The notes below the pieces were generated by a model. It worked only from the letters and a program-made list of their open reading frames with translations, was not told the origin of the DNA and did not search any database. A stretch of 64,000 bases of DNA, from contig CAUJHS010000001.1 in assembly GCA_963204915.1 (NCBI GenBank), positions 43,796-107,795 on the forward strand. Reading direction: 5' to 3'. Positions within the stretch are counted from its first letter, which is position 1. Each line of letters starts with the position of its first letter. This DNA is from Planctomycetota bacterium. Lineage in GTDB: Bacteria > Planctomycetota > Planctomycetia > Pirellulales > Pirellulaceae. Position numbers and translations under genes: made by a program. This document shows, in pieces, positions 62,195 to 64,000 of this stretch.

Positions 62195-63524
62195 AGTCTT
62201 TCGATTCTCGAGCGCGGGCGGCATAGTATTCGGCCAGTGCACGGTGAGCAGGGGCGTAATCAGGATCATACGCTAAGGCGCTTTGAATCCAGTATACGCC
62301 AACCAACTCCGACTGGTGCTCGAGATACGTGACGCCGATCTGGTAGCGCGCCTGGACATCGGCCGGATTGGAGCCGAGTCGATCGTGCAAGGGATCGATC
62401 TGGGCCAACCTAGCTCGCACGCGGTTTACTTGTTCCAGTTCACGTTTCGCCTCCTGGGTGCGGCCCAGGCGCTGGAGCGCAACTCCCAAGGCGTAACGAG
62501 CCTCCAGATCGCGAGGATTTGCGGCGAGCGATTGACGCAGCCATTTCTCGGCAAGCTGATAGTTGGTCTCGTCCGATTCAAGTTTTCCCAGTTCGAAAGC
62601 GGCGGGATCTCCCGCGGGTTTGTCGCGCACGCGGATGTAAGCTTCGGCCCGTTGCGCGTCGGTTTGCGACAAGACGCCCTGCAAAAGCTTACGCGCTTCG
62701 GCGATCTTTCCCATGAGCCGCAGACAGCTGGCCACACCTACGTTTGCCGCTGCCGCCGTTTTCGCATCGTGCGAAACGCAGGACCGATAGAACGGAAGCG
62801 CTTCTTCCGGGCGTTTCCGCTCGCGCAAAAGTCGACCCAACGCATACAGCGCGGGTGGATAAATTGGACTTTTGCTCAACGCAGTGCGGTATTGCTTCTC
62901 TGCAGTCTCCCAATCTAACTCGTGTTCCGCAATGCGGCCGCGGCGAAGATGCGGTTCGGGGTCCTTGGGGAAGTCGGCTTGCCATCCGTCGAGGAACATG
63001 TGCGCATCGCTGAGTCGCCCCTGCATGGCCAATCCATTGATATACGCGTCGCAAATTTCAGCGCTATCCGGGTCGGCCTCTTGCAACCATTGGATCAACG
63101 TTGTTTCAATCTCGCGCAATTGGCCTGCTTGAGCAGCCGCCAGGGCCCGTTCGCGAAAGAGTTGTTGGTGGTCGGCGCCGGCCAAGTCGGCTTTCTTCAA
63201 ATGATACTCCATCGTACGGAGATCGCCCCGACGTCGCGCCAGCCGGGCGTGCAATAGTTCGCGTTCGGCCACATCGCCGTGGAGCCATTCAGCCATCCGA
63301 ATCCACTGCTCTGCTCGATCAGCGTCGCGGCGTTGCATGGCTTGACGCGCCCACGACATCGGCGCGAGCGCCAATGCGCCGGTTAGCCAAGCAAAACTCG
63401 CCAGCGCAAAAAGGCCAACGATGAGAACATACAGCCGCCAACGGCTTCGAAGGCGACGAGAATCACCCGGCGAATCCGACTTGTTTCTCAGTCCTTTGTT
63501 GGATGAACGTGCCGCGTTGGACAT
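62133..63524 (-). CDS. TPR repeat membrane protein
   Basis: 463 residues from MSNAARSSNKG. A short basic N-terminus precedes a membrane helix at about 31-52 (LYVLIVGLFALASFAWLTGA). The remainder is tetratricopeptide repeats throughout: AEQWIRMAEWLHGD, AEKQYRTALSKSPIYPPALYALGRLL, AEKWLRQSLAANPRDLEARYALGVAL in part, ending near YYAARARESKDYAHLAEF. Repeats probably scaffold a partner outside the membrane. The CRTAC1 gene begins inside its 3' end, a neighbour pair common in planctomycetes. Confidence 0.88.
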   Translation of the reverse strand: MSNAARSSNKGLRNKSDSPGDSRRLRSRWRLYVLIVGLFALASFAWLTGALALAPMSWARQAMQRRDADRAEQWIRMAEWLHGDVAERELLHARLARRRGDLRTMEYHLKKADLAGADHQQLFRERALAAAQAGQLREIETTLIQWLQEADPDSAEICDAYINGLAMQGRLSDAHMFLDGWQADFPKDPEPHLRRGRIAEHELDWETAEKQYRTALSKSPIYPPALYALGRLLRERKRPEEALPFYRSCVSHDAKTAAAANVGVASCLRLMGKIAEARKLLQGVLSQTDAQRAEAYIRVRDKPAGDPAAFELGKLESDETNYQLAEKWLRQSLAANPRDLEARYALGVALQRLGRTQEAKRELEQVNRVRARLAQIDPLHDRLGSNPADVQARYQIGVTYLEHQSELVGVYWIQSALAYDPDYAPAHRALAEYYAARARESKDYAHLAEFHQNKAVSATGKLP

Positions 63525-63950
63525 TCGCGGGAAGACTTTGAAGTGGCCGATAGAGAATGGAGTGGCGCGACGCGAATCCTGGTTCCTGCTTTGCAGCGTC
63601 GATGCAATTAATTGTTACTAACGAGTCCGTTCGTCCAGCACTATTCGCTTGTTTCCTGACTTTCGCGCTGCAGCAAACACACCTCCATCATCCCCCCACA
63701 TGCAGACCTATGCAAGCCAACTCAAAATGTGCTCCTTCGGCTATTTCGACACCACCCGAAACAACAGCAATTTTCATTCGCACGAACCTGAGATCTGGTC
63801 AGACAACCCTCGTAGGCGTTGGCAAGCCGCCTCAAATAAAATTTTTTACGCCAAAAGTGCGTGTGTGGCAATTTTCTCTGGCGCTGGGGCTAGGTAGGTT
63901 ATATAACGTAGGCAATTCATGTTGGAGGTTCCTTTCTTTAGGAGTCCGTG
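63525..63950. other. Intergenic; AT-rich upstream region of the next gene
   Basis: 426 bp between divergent genes. GTTATATAAC at 63898-63907 is a 10-bp palindrome containing TATATA that could be a -10 box for the gene at 63951; no -35 box is evident. AGGAG before 63951 is the likely ribosome binding site. No gene seen. Confidence 0.35.
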
Positions 63951-64000
63951 ATGAGCGAGTTGCCGGCGTTGGATCGGGAGGCGTACCGCCAGCAGATGCA
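63951..64000 (+). CDS. Start of an unidentified gene, cut by the window end
   Basis: ATG at 63951 with AGGAG at Shine-Dalgarno distance, reading MSELPALDREAYRQQM to the window edge. 16 residues are not enough to name a family. A GTG three bases earlier is possible but too near the Shine-Dalgarno site. Confidence 0.6.
   Translation, partial: MSELPALDREAYRQQM

Noticed and set aside
1..64000. CRISPR arrays, insertion sequences, attachment sites, rRNA
   Set aside because: No regularly spaced repeats, transposase motifs, tRNA-flanked direct repeats or rRNA-like stretches were seen on reading both strands.

Overview
The window reads as a chromosomal segment of a Planctomycetota bacterium, most likely of the Pirellulales type. 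The evidence is the mix of secreted Gfo/Idh/MocA oxidoreductases with twin-arginine leaders, DUF1080, DUF4832 and ThuA proteins, a CRTAC1/ASPIC-UnbV protein next to a TPR protein, long coiled-coil membrane proteins, PurL with a fused PurS-like N-terminus, and an isolated fliM and csrA. DNA is moderately GC-rich and densely coding on both strands. I see no rRNA, tRNA, CRISPR array, insertion sequence or phage.

Layout. 1-6.7 kb: end of a coiled-coil protein, a prenyltransferase-like toroid protein, then minus-strand genes for a dienelactone hydrolase, a hypothetical, an ankyrin protein, a lipoprotein and a DUF1080 protein. 7.0-10.1 kb: a P2-type cation ATPase preceded by what looks like a yybP-ykoY (Mn2+) riboswitch whose 3' strand is also the first arm of an intrinsic terminator. 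This is the best regulatory find, and the ATPase DNA looks richer in GC than its surroundings. 10.1-16.6 kb: EVE-domain protein, a poorly coding stretch, a Gfo/Idh/MocA oxidoreductase with a textbook terminator, an SDR, a DUF4832 protein, a decayed MOSC-domain gene and a DUF488 protein. 17-21 kb: one 1340-residue secreted protein joining a matrixin-like metalloprotease, a beta-propeller-like region and an alkaline phosphatase. 21-27 kb: DUF4189 protein, ThuA plus Gfo/Idh/MocA pair, a Gln/Lys-rich coiled-coil membrane protein and a DCC thiol oxidoreductase.

27-33 kb: a minus-strand tyrA-purL-purQ cluster with a long tyrA/purL overlap, then a T2SS-F-like protein. 33-38 kb (plus): DegT-type aminotransferase, DEAD-box helicase, and a cysteine desulfurase translationally coupled to a RecA/KaiC-like ATPase. 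38-43.6 kb (minus): UvrD-type helicase, DUF151 nuclease, small membrane protein, acyl-CoA synthetase and a coupled class I amidotransferase. 44-49.6 kb (plus): S41 protease, tsaD, ABC exporter, NYN-LOTUS protein.

49.6-57.6 kb: MazG-like pyrophosphohydrolase, lpdA, then an APH-fold kinase coupled to a pseudo-receiver protein, an HTH-EIIA regulator, and divergently murB with an FtsQ-like protein; csrA and an alanine-glyoxylate aminotransferase follow. 57.8-63.5 kb (minus): orphan fliM, proA, and the overlapping TPR and CRTAC1 genes. A further plus-strand gene begins at 63951 and leaves the window.

Functional links: the purine, proline, tyrosine, t6A and murein genes are housekeeping; the secreted oxidoreductases, ThuA, DUF1080, DUF4832 and phosphatase proteins fit periplasmic sugar and phosphate scavenging. 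All functional calls are from reading protein sequence and motif recall; no database search was run.
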